Source: Vibrio rumoiensis 1S-45 (GTDB taxonomy: Bacteria > Pseudomonadota > Gammaproteobacteria > Enterobacterales > Vibrionaceae). Taken from it: a stretch of 41,096 nt of DNA. Of this stretch, positions 17,930-27,173 are shown piece by piece. The stretch covers positions 1 through 41,096 of the forward strand of contig NZ_AJYK02000107.1 of NCBI RefSeq assembly GCF_000286955.2, read 5' to 3'. Each line of letters starts with the position of its first letter. The stretch's first letter is position 1. Below the pieces are notes generated by a model, which made no database searches, was not told the DNA's origin, and saw nothing but the letters and a program-made list of their open reading frames with translations. A program made the position numbers and the translations under genes.

Positions 17930-18036
17930 GGCGATTTTATCGTTAGTGACGAAGACGTTAGGATACAGGAAAAAGAGAAAAGAGCCGAGACTAAAAGTGA
18001 CGGTCATTATGAGTTTGACAATGATGCACTCATCCT

Positions 18037-18130
18037 CGTCATGCAGAAATAGGAACGAGTTATTCAGTATCTGCTTTGTTTGTAGCTGTGGAAGGTTCCT
18101 GTTATCGCCTACAACTACTCAGGAATGACG
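18037..18130. repeat. Intergenic repeat, CGTCAT family, copy C
   Basis: This is the most complete copy, 94 bases long. It starts with CGTCATGCAGAA (18037-18048) and ends with CTCAGGAATGACG (18118-18130), so the ends are inverse. Near the left end, ATGCAGAA pairs with TTCAGTAT (18063-18070) as in copy A. The internal ACGAGTTAT and GTATCT are shared with copy A. It carries no gene and lies between the divergent MATE gene and groES. Confidence 0.65.
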
Positions 18131-18226
18131 CCTGTTTTGTATTTACTTTTGAATGGTGAGCCGTGAAGTGTTCACTTACTAAACTCGAAAAATAAAACTT
18201 CGATCACATTTTTTTTCGACTCCCCC

Positions 18227-18256
18227 CTTGGGTTATCAACCTTTCCCCCCAACATA
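18227..18256 (+). promoter_or_regulatory. Heat-shock (sigma-32-like) promoter of groESL
   Basis: CTTGGG (18227-18232) and a C-rich CCCCCCAACATAT (18245-18257) resemble the sigma-32 elements CTTGAA and CCCCATnT at about 13-14 bases spacing. The place, about 70 bases upstream of groES, is as expected. No CIRCE inverted repeat was seen, in keeping with sigma-32 control in gammaproteobacteria. Confidence 0.55.
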
Positions 18257-18324
18257 TCTAAACAAGCCGAACGATTCGGCCCACATAAAATTTTCTATGA
18301 ACATCTATCAGGAGAAATGAACAG

Positions 18325-18612
18325 ATGAACATTCGTCCTTTACACGACCGAGTTATCGTTGAGCGCCAAGAAGTTGAGTCAAAGTCTGCCGGTGGCATCG
18401 TTTTAACTGGTTCTGCTGCCGAGAAATCAACACGCGGCAAAATTTTAGCCGTTGGCAAAGGTCGTATTTTAGAAAATGGCACAGTACAGCCACTTGACGT
18501 AAAAGTGGGTGATAATGTGATCTTTGCAGAAGGCTATGCTAAGTCTGAAAAAATCGATGGTAAAGAAGTATTGATCATGTCTGAGAGCTCTATCTTAGCC
18601 ATCGTTGAGTAA
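18325..18612 (+). CDS. groES: Co-chaperonin GroES
   Basis: GroES forms the seven-membered lid of the GroEL folding chamber in the cytoplasm. The 95 residues begin [12 protein letters not shown]. The mobile loop that binds GroEL is visible as [14 protein letters not shown] (about 18-31), and the [14 protein letters not shown] and DGKEVLIM segments are conserved. AGGAGA precedes the ATG at normal spacing. groEL follows after 67 bases, forming the standard groESL operon behind a heat-shock-type promoter. Confidence 0.97.
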   Translation: MNIRPLHDRVIVERQEVESKSAGGIVLTGSAAEKSTRGKILAVGKGRILENGTVQPLDVKVGDNVIFAEGYAKSEKIDGKEVLIMSESSILAIVE

Positions 18613-18637
18613 GCACATTCGCTTATTCACTTCTTAA

Positions 18638-20329
<1,692 letters not shown>

Positions 20330-20382
20330 TAGAGTTTAACTCTATTCTCCCTTAGTTTTAGCCCGTAGCTCTTAACTTAACG

Positions 20383-20414
20383 AAAACCCGAATAGTGATA
20401 TTCGGGTTTTTTAT
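20383..20414 (+). terminator. Rho-independent terminator after groEL
   Basis: AAAACCCGAATA (20383-20394) pairs exactly with TATTCGGGTTTT (20399-20410) around a 4-base loop, followed by T's. The inverse also gives T's on the minus strand, so it may end transcription from mesD as well. Confidence 0.9.
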
Positions 20415-20472
20415 TGGTTGTTTTATCGTTTGAAATTATAGGTGTTAGCTTTTAAATCAAACAGTCGGAATG

Positions 20473-21519
20473 TTATAGAATGATTGACTTATGAGCCGCT
20501 AACTCTTGACGAATTATCTCAGCGCCAGCACTAAGAGCATTAAGCTTACCTGTCGCGACCTGATGAGATAAAGGTGCCATACCACAGTTGGTGCATGGGT
20601 AGAGTTTATCAGCATCGACAAATTGAAGCGCTTTGCGCAAGGTGTCAGCCACTTCTTCCGGTGTTTCAATGGTATTGGTTGCCACATCTATAGCGCCCAC
20701 CATGACTTTCTTACCTCGGATCAATTCGAGTAACTCCATTGGAACATGTGAGTTATGGCATTCTAATGAGATAATATCGATATTGGATTTTTGCAGTTTA
20801 GGAAAGGCTTCTTCATACTGTCGCCATTCGGTACCGAGTGTTTTTTTCCAATCTGTATTAGCTTTGATGCCATAGCCATAGCAAATGTGCACTGCTGTTT
20901 CACATTTAAGCCCTTCAATCGCTCGTTCTAACGTCGCAATTCCCCAATCATTAACTTCATCAAAAAATACATTAAATGCAGGCTCATCAAATTGGATGAT
21001 ATCAACACCGGCAGCTTCTAATTCTTTAGCTTCTTGATTGAGTATTTTAGCGAACTCCCAAGCAAGCTTTTCGCGGCTTTTATAATGGTCATCATAAAGG
21101 GTATCAATCATCGTCATTGGCCCTGGCAGTGCCCATTTGATTGGTTGCTTGGTTTGTTGGCGTAAGAACTTCGCATCCTCAATGAATACTGGCTTTTGAC
21201 GACTCACTGGGCCGACAACGGTTGGCACACTGGCATCATAGCGATCACGAATTTTTACGGTTTTACGTTTTTCGAAATCAACACCGTTGAGGTGTTCAAT
21301 GAAAGTCGTCACAAAATGTTGGCGTGTTTGCTCGCCATCACTGACAATATCAATACCTGCTTGTTGTTGATCTTGCAGAGAAAGACGCAAAGCATCGTGT
21401 TTGCCTACCACTAACTCTTCATCTTGTAATTTCCAAGGAGACCAAAGTGTTTCAGGTTGTGCAAGCCATAAAGGCTTAGGTAAACTGCCAGCAGTTGAAG
21501 TTGGTAATAAAGTTTTCAT
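20473..21519 (-). CDS. mesD: Short MetE-like methionine synthase, MesD type
   Basis: This matches only the C-terminal catalytic half of cobalamin-independent methionine synthase MetE (348 residues against about 755). The zinc and homocysteine site is intact: H211 and C213 (AVHICYG), E253 (SLECHNSH) and C312 (CTNCGMAPL). The conserved FDEPAF (177-182) is also present. The N-terminal half that helps bind polyglutamyl folate in MetE is missing. Such core proteins next to a DUF1852 gene were described as MesD, a folate-independent methionine synthase that requires MesX and oxygen; the methyl donor was not known. The mesX-like gene lies directly upstream, 53 bases away, so the two form an operon. 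The assignment rests on length, motifs and partner. The alternative is a MetE-like protein of other function. Confidence 0.8.
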   Translation of the reverse strand: MKTLLPTSTAGSLPKPLWLAQPETLWSPWKLQDEELVVGKHDALRLSLQDQQQAGIDIVSDGEQTRQHFVTTFIEHLNGVDFEKRKTVKIRDRYDASVPTVVGPVSRQKPVFIEDAKFLRQQTKQPIKWALPGPMTMIDTLYDDHYKSREKLAWEFAKILNQEAKELEAAGVDIIQFDEPAFNVFFDEVNDWGIATLERAIEGLKCETAVHICYGYGIKANTDWKKTLGTEWRQYEEAFPKLQKSNIDIISLECHNSHVPMELLELIRGKKVMVGAIDVATNTIETPEEVADTLRKALQFVDADKLYPCTNCGMAPLSHQVATGKLNALSAGAEIIRQELAAHKSIIL

Positions 21520-21572
21520 GATAAATAATGTCGCCTATTTGAAAAAATGATTCACGTAATGGTTCAATATCG

Positions 21573-22556
21573 CTATTCAGTGAGCTCAACAGAACATTGC
21601 TCAAGGATCGTTTGATAAGGCTTGATAAAGTTTTCTTCAGCAAATTTACCTTGCTCATTTGCTAGCGCACTTCGTTCTTCTCGGTCATAAACAATTTGCG
21701 TTAAAGAATGGTCCATATTCTTCAGATTGGGTTGATAAGATTCTCCTGCGGCAGTATTCGCATTATAAATCTCTGGTCTGTATATCTTTTGGAAGGTTTC
21801 CATTGTGCTAATGGTGCTTATCAGCTCAAGATTAGAATAATCATTAAGCAAATCACCAATATGATATAAAGCAAATGGTGCTACGCTATTTGGTGGCATG
21901 AAATAGCGAACTTTTAATCCCATTTTTTTGAAGTATTGTTCAGTTAAAGAAGACTCATTGGGCTGATATTCAACGCCTAATACCGGGTGCTGGTTTGCGG
22001 TTCTATGATAGGTTTTATTATCTGAAACACTCAAACATATCACGGGTGGCTTATCAAAATTACTTTTATAAGTATCTGAATTAATAAATGATTTAAATAT
22101 ATTTCCATGTAACGCACCGAAATGTTCCGGGATGCTGAATTTCGTTTGGTTTTTATTATGCTCTTGAAGTAATACGCTAAAATCATAATCCCTAACATAA
22201 GAGGAAAAGTTATTTCCGACGATCCCTTTGATGCGTTTGTTGGTTTTACTATCAACAATATTTGTTTTTAATACTTCGATTGATGGGAAATATTTGCCAT
22301 TACCTTCAACATCAATATCAACGGACACTATTTCCAGCTCAACAGAATAACGATTCCCGGTGGGATTATCCCAATGCGCTAAGGCATTAAAACGATTGTT
22401 AATCATACTTAAGGCGTTACGTAAATTTGATTGACGGTAATCACCTCTGGCTAAATTAGCAAAATTAGTTGTGATACGCGTATTGGCAGATGGATGATAG
22501 TTTTCATCGAGACAAATGCTCTTAAGGGTAAATGTAAATTCTTTATTGATACTCAT
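21573..22556 (-). CDS. mesX: DUF1852 protein, MesX-type partner of MesD
   Basis: This 327-residue protein has no membrane helix or signal peptide. I recognise it as the DUF1852 family from features such as NTRITTNFANLARGDYRQ near the N-terminus, NRFNALAHWDNP (53-64) and NMDHSLTQIVYDREERS near the C-terminus. DUF1852 proteins are reported to be needed for MesD methionine synthase activity, possibly by supplying or activating the methyl donor; the reaction is not known. It is first in the mesX-mesD operon. AAGGGAA lies about 12 bases before the ATG. The recognition is from memory, so a profile search against DUF1852 would settle it. Confidence 0.75.
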   Translation of the reverse strand: MSINKEFTFTLKSICLDENYHPSANTRITTNFANLARGDYRQSNLRNALSMINNRFNALAHWDNPTGNRYSVELEIVSVDIDVEGNGKYFPSIEVLKTNIVDSKTNKRIKGIVGNNFSSYVRDYDFSVLLQEHNKNQTKFSIPEHFGALHGNIFKSFINSDTYKSNFDKPPVICLSVSDNKTYHRTANQHPVLGVEYQPNESSLTEQYFKKMGLKVRYFMPPNSVAPFALYHIGDLLNDYSNLELISTISTMETFQKIYRPEIYNANTAAGESYQPNLKNMDHSLTQIVYDREERSALANEQGKFAEENFIKPYQTILEQCSVELTE

Positions 22557-22862
22557 CTTGTTTTTAATTCCCTTTTTTGATTTTCTTTGCCTGTTGATTT
22601 CCTTCTAAAGGATGATTGAGAATCAACAACAATATTGTCTAAAACTTAATCTATTTATACGTTGTTATATGAATGAGGGAAATTGATTTTACCTAATGAC
22701 ATTATGAATAAAATTCATGTTAATGTTTTCACCGATTTGGTTATGTTTGTTTCCGTGATTTTTAGGTTATACGGTGCTCGTTTTTTGGAGAGAAAAGGGG
22801 ATCAGCGGTATACATTGTTTTATGATGCTTAGCGGTTTGTTTTGTATGAGGGAGTAATAGTT
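22557..22862. promoter_or_regulatory. Divergent mesX/modF control region
   Basis: This is an AT-rich region without a gene. Near mesX there is a nested palindrome: GTTGATT (22593-22599) and AATCAAC (22621-22627) flank TCCTTCTAAAGGA (about 22599-22611), and TGATTGAGAATCA (22613-22625) is itself palindromic. This is a plausible operator for mesX-mesD. A MetJ operator (AGACGTCT repeats) was looked for and only degenerate matches (AGATTAAG, TTAGACAA on the minus strand) were found. A Fur-like reading of the TGATTGAGAATCA palindrome is possible but weak. Confidence 0.4.
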
Positions 22863-22868
22863 TTGACG

Positions 22869-24335
22869 ATGCAAATAAAAGATCTCATTGTTCACAAGTA
22901 TGGTTTGAAAGTCGATGATTGGGTGATTGAGCCGAATCAGCATTGGGCGATCTTCTCAACTTACAGTCATTGTGGTTCTTTAATTGGTCGCTTACTTAGC
23001 GGTGATTTGGTCATTGAGCAAGGTGATTTTGTAGGACTTCCAGAACGCATTGGTTGGGTGTCTTTGTATCAACAGCAACTTTTACTTGATAAAGAATTAG
23101 AGCAAGATGATACCGATTTTATGGATCATTTGGATTATGGGTCAAGTGTCGAGGCCTTGGTTCAAGAGGTATGTGTGCATCCAGAACAACTTGAAGCGTT
23201 GTTGGCGCTCACGGATTTGCTGCATTTGCGTCAGCGAGGTTTCCGTCAATTATCAACCGGTGAAACTCGCCGAGTGATGTTAGCCAGAGCACTTGCCACT
23301 GAACCCGAACTTCTTATCTTAGATGAGCCTTATGCTGGGCTCGACATTAAGCACCAACAAAACCTTTCCGATTTATTGTCGCAACTTTCACAACGCATGC
23401 AATTATTGATCATCACTTCGCGTGAAGATGAGATCCCACCATGCATTACTCATGTCGCTATGTTTAACTCGGAGATACAAAAGTCAGGCGATATCGTCAA
23501 TACACTGAGCGACACCATGACCATTGAGCAATGGCATGCACACCCTGTGATGGCGCAATTAATGGCGTTATCGGTCGAGCGTAGCCAAGAAGTATTGGAT
23601 TTAATTAAGTCTCAGCGTTATCAGCCTAAATATCCTGACCCTTTGGTTGAGCTAAAAAATGGTAAAGTAGAATATACCGATGGTTTGATCTTCAAAGACG
23701 TTAATTGGCGCATCAATAATGGTGATCATTGGCAAGTAAGAGGTCCGAACGGGTGTGGTAAAAGCACGCTATTAGGTTTAGTGCTTGGTGACCATCCTCA
23801 GTGCTATAGCAACGATATTACTTTGTTTGGTCAGCCTCGTGGTAGTGGTGAAACCATTTGGCAAGTGAAGCAGCAAATTGGAGTAGTGTCATCAGCGTTG
23901 CATTTACAATATCGAGTCAGTTGCAGTGCGATAGAAGTCTTACTATCCGGATTTTTTGATTCGATAGGTTTGTATCAAAAACCCACTAAAAAGCAGGTCG
24001 ATTTGGCGAAAGATTGGCTAGCCATTCTGCACATGAGCCAATGTGAAAAAGTGAGCTTTAAGCAGCTCGATTACGGTCAGCAGCGTTTGCTATTGATTGG
24101 TCGAGCATTGATTAAACAGCCAGTACTGTTGATTCTAGATGAACCTTACCAAGGCTTGGATTTTATTAACCGAAAATTGGTGATGAATACCTTGAATATG
24201 ATTGCCAAGGAAAACTTAAGTCAGCTTTTGTATGTGTCGCATCATAGCGAGGATGCCTTACCTGCTATTGATAACTATGTGGATTTTGTTGGGGATGTAG
24301 AGAGTGGATATGAGGTCCATATTCGACAGAAATGA
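22869..24335 (+). CDS. modF: ModF-like double ABC ATPase
   Basis: Two ABC ATPase halves are fused in one soluble chain of 488 residues, close to E. coli ModF (490), and the second half matches it closely (HPQ-YSNDITLFG, RGSGETIW). In half two the Walker A GPNGCGKS (292-299), signature LDYGQ (400-404), Walker B ILDEP (422-426) and H-loop SHH are intact. In half one the signature LSTGE (128-132) and ILDEP (149-153) are intact, but the Walker A reads STYSHCGSL (30-38) with no GKS and the H-loop His is missing. No permease or modABC gene is nearby. The start is uncertain: TTG codons at 22863 (well spaced from GAGGGAG) or 22842 are alternatives. ModF was linked to molybdate use and photorepair in E. 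coli; the true role is unclear. Confidence 0.85.
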   Translation: MQIKDLIVHKYGLKVDDWVIEPNQHWAIFSTYSHCGSLIGRLLSGDLVIEQGDFVGLPERIGWVSLYQQQLLLDKELEQDDTDFMDHLDYGSSVEALVQEVCVHPEQLEALLALTDLLHLRQRGFRQLSTGETRRVMLARALATEPELLILDEPYAGLDIKHQQNLSDLLSQLSQRMQLLIITSREDEIPPCITHVAMFNSEIQKSGDIVNTLSDTMTIEQWHAHPVMAQLMALSVERSQEVLDLIKSQRYQPKYPDPLVELKNGKVEYTDGLIFKDVNWRINNGDHWQVRGPNGCGKSTLLGLVLGDHPQCYSNDITLFGQPRGSGETIWQVKQQIGVVSSALHLQYRVSCSAIEVLLSGFFDSIGLYQKPTKKQVDLAKDWLAILHMSQCEKVSFKQLDYGQQRLLLIGRALIKQPVLLILDEPYQGLDFINRKLVMNTLNMIAKENLSQLLYVSHHSEDALPAIDNYVDFVGDVESGYEVHIRQK

Positions 24336-24402
24336 ACCTAACACTTAAAGGTGATATTGAAAGTTTACCGCCATAAAATGATCATTTCATTGCTGTAAGC
24401 CA

Positions 24403-24451
24403 AAGTGACTTCAAGGTATTGAATATCGCATCTTGAAGTCACTTCGGTATA
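24403..24451. repeat. TATACC-family palindrome between convergent genes
   Basis: AAGTGACTTCAAG (24403-24415) and CTTGAAGTCACTT (24432-24444) are exact 13-bp inverse copies, followed by CGGTATAT. Read on the minus strand it is TATACCGAAGTGACTTCAAG, a form I recall as common in Vibrio intergenic DNA. It lies between the ends of modF and the mgtC gene, where it may also act as a terminator, though no T-run is present. Confidence 0.65.
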
Positions 24452-24492
24452 TAACGTCTTGCTACCTTAAACTTATTTTAGGAACGAGACTT

Positions 24493-25017
24493 CTAATCTT
24501 CGGTACTTTGTTCTTCTTTCATTCCGCGATCCATATCAATTGTTTTTGGACGGCGGCGTTTTTGCAAAGTTTGATGAACGCCTCGACGTAAACTCTGAAA
24601 ACTTTTTTCAACTTGGTCAACACCCAGTAACACCAATAAGGTTAATACAGTAAAAATAATAGATTGTTTTTCATGCCCAAGCCCAATCATTAACCCTAAT
24701 GCGGCGAGCACCCAAATAACCGCAGCAGAGGTGACACCATGAATCTTACCATCCATTGTCATCATTACTCCCGCGCCTAAGAACCCGACACCCGTAATGA
24801 TTTGTCCAAGTACACGGGCTTGATCAAGGGTATTAGGTGAAAGTGATACTGCCATCGCCATAAATAAGTAAGTACCGGAAATGATCAAGATTGCAGTACG
24901 AATACCGACTGGTTTTCCGCGTAATTGTCGTTCAAGACCAATCAAGGTGCCATTAATTGAGCATGCGATAATTGACCACCAATTAAATGGATCGATGTTG
25001 AACCATTCTGGATTCAT
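24493..25017 (-). CDS. MgtC/SapB-family membrane protein
   Basis: This small inner-membrane protein of 174 residues has about four to five helices (for example about 35-55, 67-88, 97-113 and 118-135). The family signature GTLIGLERQLRGKPVGIRT (24-42) is complete, and GVGFLGAGVMM (77-87) is conserved. MgtC proteins in other bacteria act in magnesium-limited growth and modulate the F-type ATPase, but many members have no known role. The C-terminal tail is short and charged (about 140-174) and lacks the ACT-like domain of long MgtC proteins. No mgtB or phoPQ gene is nearby, and no magnesium-sensing leader was recognised. Confidence 0.85.
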   Translation of the reverse strand: MNPEWFNIDPFNWWSIIACSINGTLIGLERQLRGKPVGIRTAILIISGTYLFMAMAVSLSPNTLDQARVLGQIITGVGFLGAGVMMTMDGKIHGVTSAAVIWVLAALGLMIGLGHEKQSIIFTVLTLLVLLGVDQVEKSFQSLRRGVHQTLQKRRRPKTIDMDRGMKEEQSTED

Positions 25018-25142
25018 GTCGACGTTGCCTTTGTTGTGTGTAGTAGGGAGGAAAGGTGCAATATGTCACAATGAAGACATTTATCCAGTGGATTTTTGAT
25101 GATATTTTTTTGACTTTAAAAGAAGAGTTTTTGATGGTGCAT

Positions 25143-25174
25143 AAAAAACGCCAACCGAATTGGCTAGCGCTTTT
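25143..25174 (-). terminator. Terminator downstream of the cupin gene
   Basis: GCCAA and TTGGC pair around CCGAA (25150-25164). Outside these CGC lies opposite GCG, and the minus strand continues with a run of six T's. It fits a rho-independent terminator for the cupin gene. Confidence 0.65.
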
Positions 25175-25200
25175 ATGAAACATTGTTAAGACGATAAAGA

Positions 25201-25713
25201 TTACTTCGCGGTGTAATCAGCTTGGCCCGGAGTAATGTAGTTTGCTGGTTCCAAACCTTTTTCCATACAATGGTGGATCAACATTGCCATGATCGAGTTA
25301 GCATCAAGCATGCCGACATAATTATCATCTTGATCAAAGTTAATGTTTGAGCCTGTCACCATCATGATGGTATCTGTATCTTCAGTGTTAGATGCTGGGC
25401 AAACAAACTGATGAATTGAACTGCCTGGTTCGTATAAGTAACAACCTGCCGTTTGTGGTTGCTCTGGGTACTCAGCGTAATGCCACATACCAGAAAGCGT
25501 CCAAAAGTGAACCGAACCGGTATGGTAATGACGAGGCAGAATGACACCAGGTGAGAAGATAACACGTAATGCCCATACACCACTTGCAGGATCAAGGAAC
25601 AAAGGCTGTACTTTTAAGCCTTTAATTCCCGGTAGTGGATCTTCATACATAGGTTGCTCATTCATATTAAGAGTAAGCAGTTCTTTGTGATCATGAACTA
25701 GAAATGGAAGCAT
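25201..25713 (-). CDS. Cupin, 2,4'-dihydroxyacetophenone dioxygenase-like
   Basis: This is a single-domain cytoplasmic cupin of 170 residues. The metal-site histidines are visible: H62, H64 and H69 in RHYHTGSVHFWTLSG, and H101 in SSIHQFVCP. These resemble proteins annotated as the 2,4'-dihydroxyacetophenone dioxygenase family, iron enzymes that cleave a carbon-carbon bond next to a carbonyl. The name reflects similarity only; the substrate here is unknown. GAGGATAAC precedes the ATG. The gene is divergent from the AcuI/YhdH reductase, with a palindrome-rich 361-base region between them, so they may share control. Confidence 0.7.
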   Translation of the reverse strand: MLPFLVHDHKELLTLNMNEQPMYEDPLPGIKGLKVQPLFLDPASGVWALRVIFSPGVILPRHYHTGSVHFWTLSGMWHYAEYPEQPQTAGCYLYEPGSSIHQFVCPASNTEDTDTIMMVTGSNINFDQDDNYVGMLDANSIMAMLIHHCMEKGLEPANYITPGQADYTAK

Positions 25714-26074
25714 AGTTATCCTCTACATAGTCAGTACAAACGAGTTATTGATGGGGTTGATGTCATCGTCTCATTTATTGGTTTTTGTTATTGATAAAAT
25801 TGTTATTTAAACGATAATTTAAAACACCCACTAATAATAGTGATTTTTTAATAAATTGTGAGTTGAGTAATCGACCTTGCAAACTTTCATTGTAAATTGT
25901 GATTGAACATCATGAATGACCCTCATGAAGGTTCTGAGTTTCATCTGGTACAGTCTATTCACCATTATGCATGTTATGCATAGATCAAATGATTTGTTTT
26001 CACTATTTTCATTAAGGTTATTTGCCTATAATGCATGCATATCTTATTAATACCCCATCAGATTTGGAGACGTT
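25714..26074. promoter_or_regulatory. Cupin/acuI divergent control region with paired palindromes
   Basis: The region holds two TCATGA palindromes 13 bases apart (25910-25915 and 25923-25928) within AACATCATGA ... TCATGAAGGTT. ATGCAT palindromes occur at 25967, 25976, 26031 and 26035. The last pair overlaps a good -10 box TATAAT (26027-26032) for acuI; its -35 is poor (TATTTT). This layout suggests a repressor binding over the acuI promoter. The regulator is not identified. Confidence 0.45.
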
Positions 26075-27055
26075 ATGTTTAAAGCTTTAGTGTTGGATCA
26101 AGAAGACAAACGTACAATTGCCAATATTGAAAATGTTGATGAAAGCCAGTTGCCAGAAGGTGATGTGTTGGTTTCGGTTGATTATTCTTCTATCAATTAT
26201 AAAGACGGCCTTGCGGTAACAGGAAAAGGTAAAATCATTCGTCAATTCCCGATGGTTCCGGGTATCGACTTTTCAGGTACCGTGCTTGAATCTCAAGATG
26301 AGCGTTACACCGCAGGCGATAAAGTGGTACTAACGGGTTGGGGTGTTGGTGAGAATCATTGGGGCGGCATGGCTGAAAAAGCACGACTAAAAGCCGATTG
26401 GCTCGTGCCACTTCCACAAGGTTTTGACACCAAACAAGCGATGATGATTGGTACTGCTGGCTTTACCGCTATGTTGTGTGTTCAAGCCATTTTAGATGCA
26501 GGAGTAAAACCTGAAGATGGTGAGATTCTGGTTACAGGAGCAAGTGGCGGCGTGGGCTCTGTGTCAGTCACTTTACTAAGTCAGCTTGGTTATAAAGTGG
26601 TAGCAGTGACGGGGCGCATTGAAAAAAATGGTCCTTGGTTAGAAAAACTAGGTGCATCACGTCTTATTGAACGCAGTGAATTTGAAGAGCCAGCTCGCCC
26701 ACTTGAAAAGCAATTATGGGCGGGTGCGGTTGACACAGCAGGTAGCAAAGTTTTAGCAAAAGTCTTGGCTCAAATGGATTACAATTCAGTCGTTGCGGCT
26801 TGTGGTTTAGCGGCAGGCTTTGACTTACCGACGACAGTCATGCCATTTATTTTACGCAACGTGCGCCTGCAAGGTGTGGATTCTGTGAGTTGCCCAGCAG
26901 AGAAGCGCATTGCAGCATGGAATAAATTAGTTGAGCTTCTACCGGCAAGCTACTTTGAACAAGCCTGTACTGAAATTAGCTTGGAAGAGGTCGAGAAATA
27001 CGCAGAGGATATTACCAATGGTCAAATCACTGGGCGTGTGGTGGTTAAAATATAG
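26075..27055 (+). CDS. acuI: AcuI/YhdH-type acrylyl-CoA reductase (NADPH)
   Basis: This is a soluble medium-chain dehydrogenase/reductase without zinc, 326 residues. The family reduces acryloyl-CoA to propanoyl-CoA, which removes the toxic product of DMSP breakdown and other 2-enoyl-CoA electrophiles. Features are SSINYKDGLAVTGKGKI (38-54), PGIDFSGTV (66-74), GTAGFTAM (124-131), and the NADPH-binding VTGASGGVGSVS (about 152-163). E. coli YhdH is 324 long. No DMSP lyase gene is visible beside it, so a general detoxification role is at least as likely. It faces the cupin gene across a palindrome-rich region. Confidence 0.85.
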   Translation: MFKALVLDQEDKRTIANIENVDESQLPEGDVLVSVDYSSINYKDGLAVTGKGKIIRQFPMVPGIDFSGTVLESQDERYTAGDKVVLTGWGVGENHWGGMAEKARLKADWLVPLPQGFDTKQAMMIGTAGFTAMLCVQAILDAGVKPEDGEILVTGASGGVGSVSVTLLSQLGYKVVAVTGRIEKNGPWLEKLGASRLIERSEFEEPARPLEKQLWAGAVDTAGSKVLAKVLAQMDYNSVVAACGLAAGFDLPTTVMPFILRNVRLQGVDSVSCPAEKRIAAWNKLVELLPASYFEQACTEISLEEVEKYAEDITNGQITGRVVVKI

Positions 27056-27071
27056 AAGCAATGGCTTCTAT
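27052..27071 (+). terminator. Hairpin at the end of acuI
   Basis: ATAGAAGC (27052-27059) pairs with GCTTCTAT (27064-27071) around AATG, overlapping the acuI stop codon and followed by only TTTG. It is a likely weak terminator. The 118-base convergent gap also holds a short AACGC/GCGTT pair near 27155, before the lysR-type gene end. Confidence 0.5.
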
Positions 27072-27173
27072 TTGATAGAACAATAAATCTTTAAAGCCTG
27101 GTAGTGCTTTGACATGAATCTCTACTTGGCTTTGTTCTTTATTAAGGACGAGGAACGCGAACGCCTTGCGTTT

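Noticed and set aside
18258..18482. Open frame antisense to groES and its leader
   Set aside because: It is a shadow of a strongly conserved gene on the other strand, with no family signal; several similar frames antisense to groEL were rejected for the same reason.
22624..22660. MetJ-like operator upstream of mesX
   Set aside because: Only loose matches to AGACGTCT units (AGATTAAG, TTAGACAA) are seen; too weak to list as a site.
26075..27055. DMSP-degradation cluster around acuI
   Set aside because: No recognisable DMSP lyase or demethylase gene lies nearby; the cupin is not convincingly one of the cupin-type DMSP lyases.
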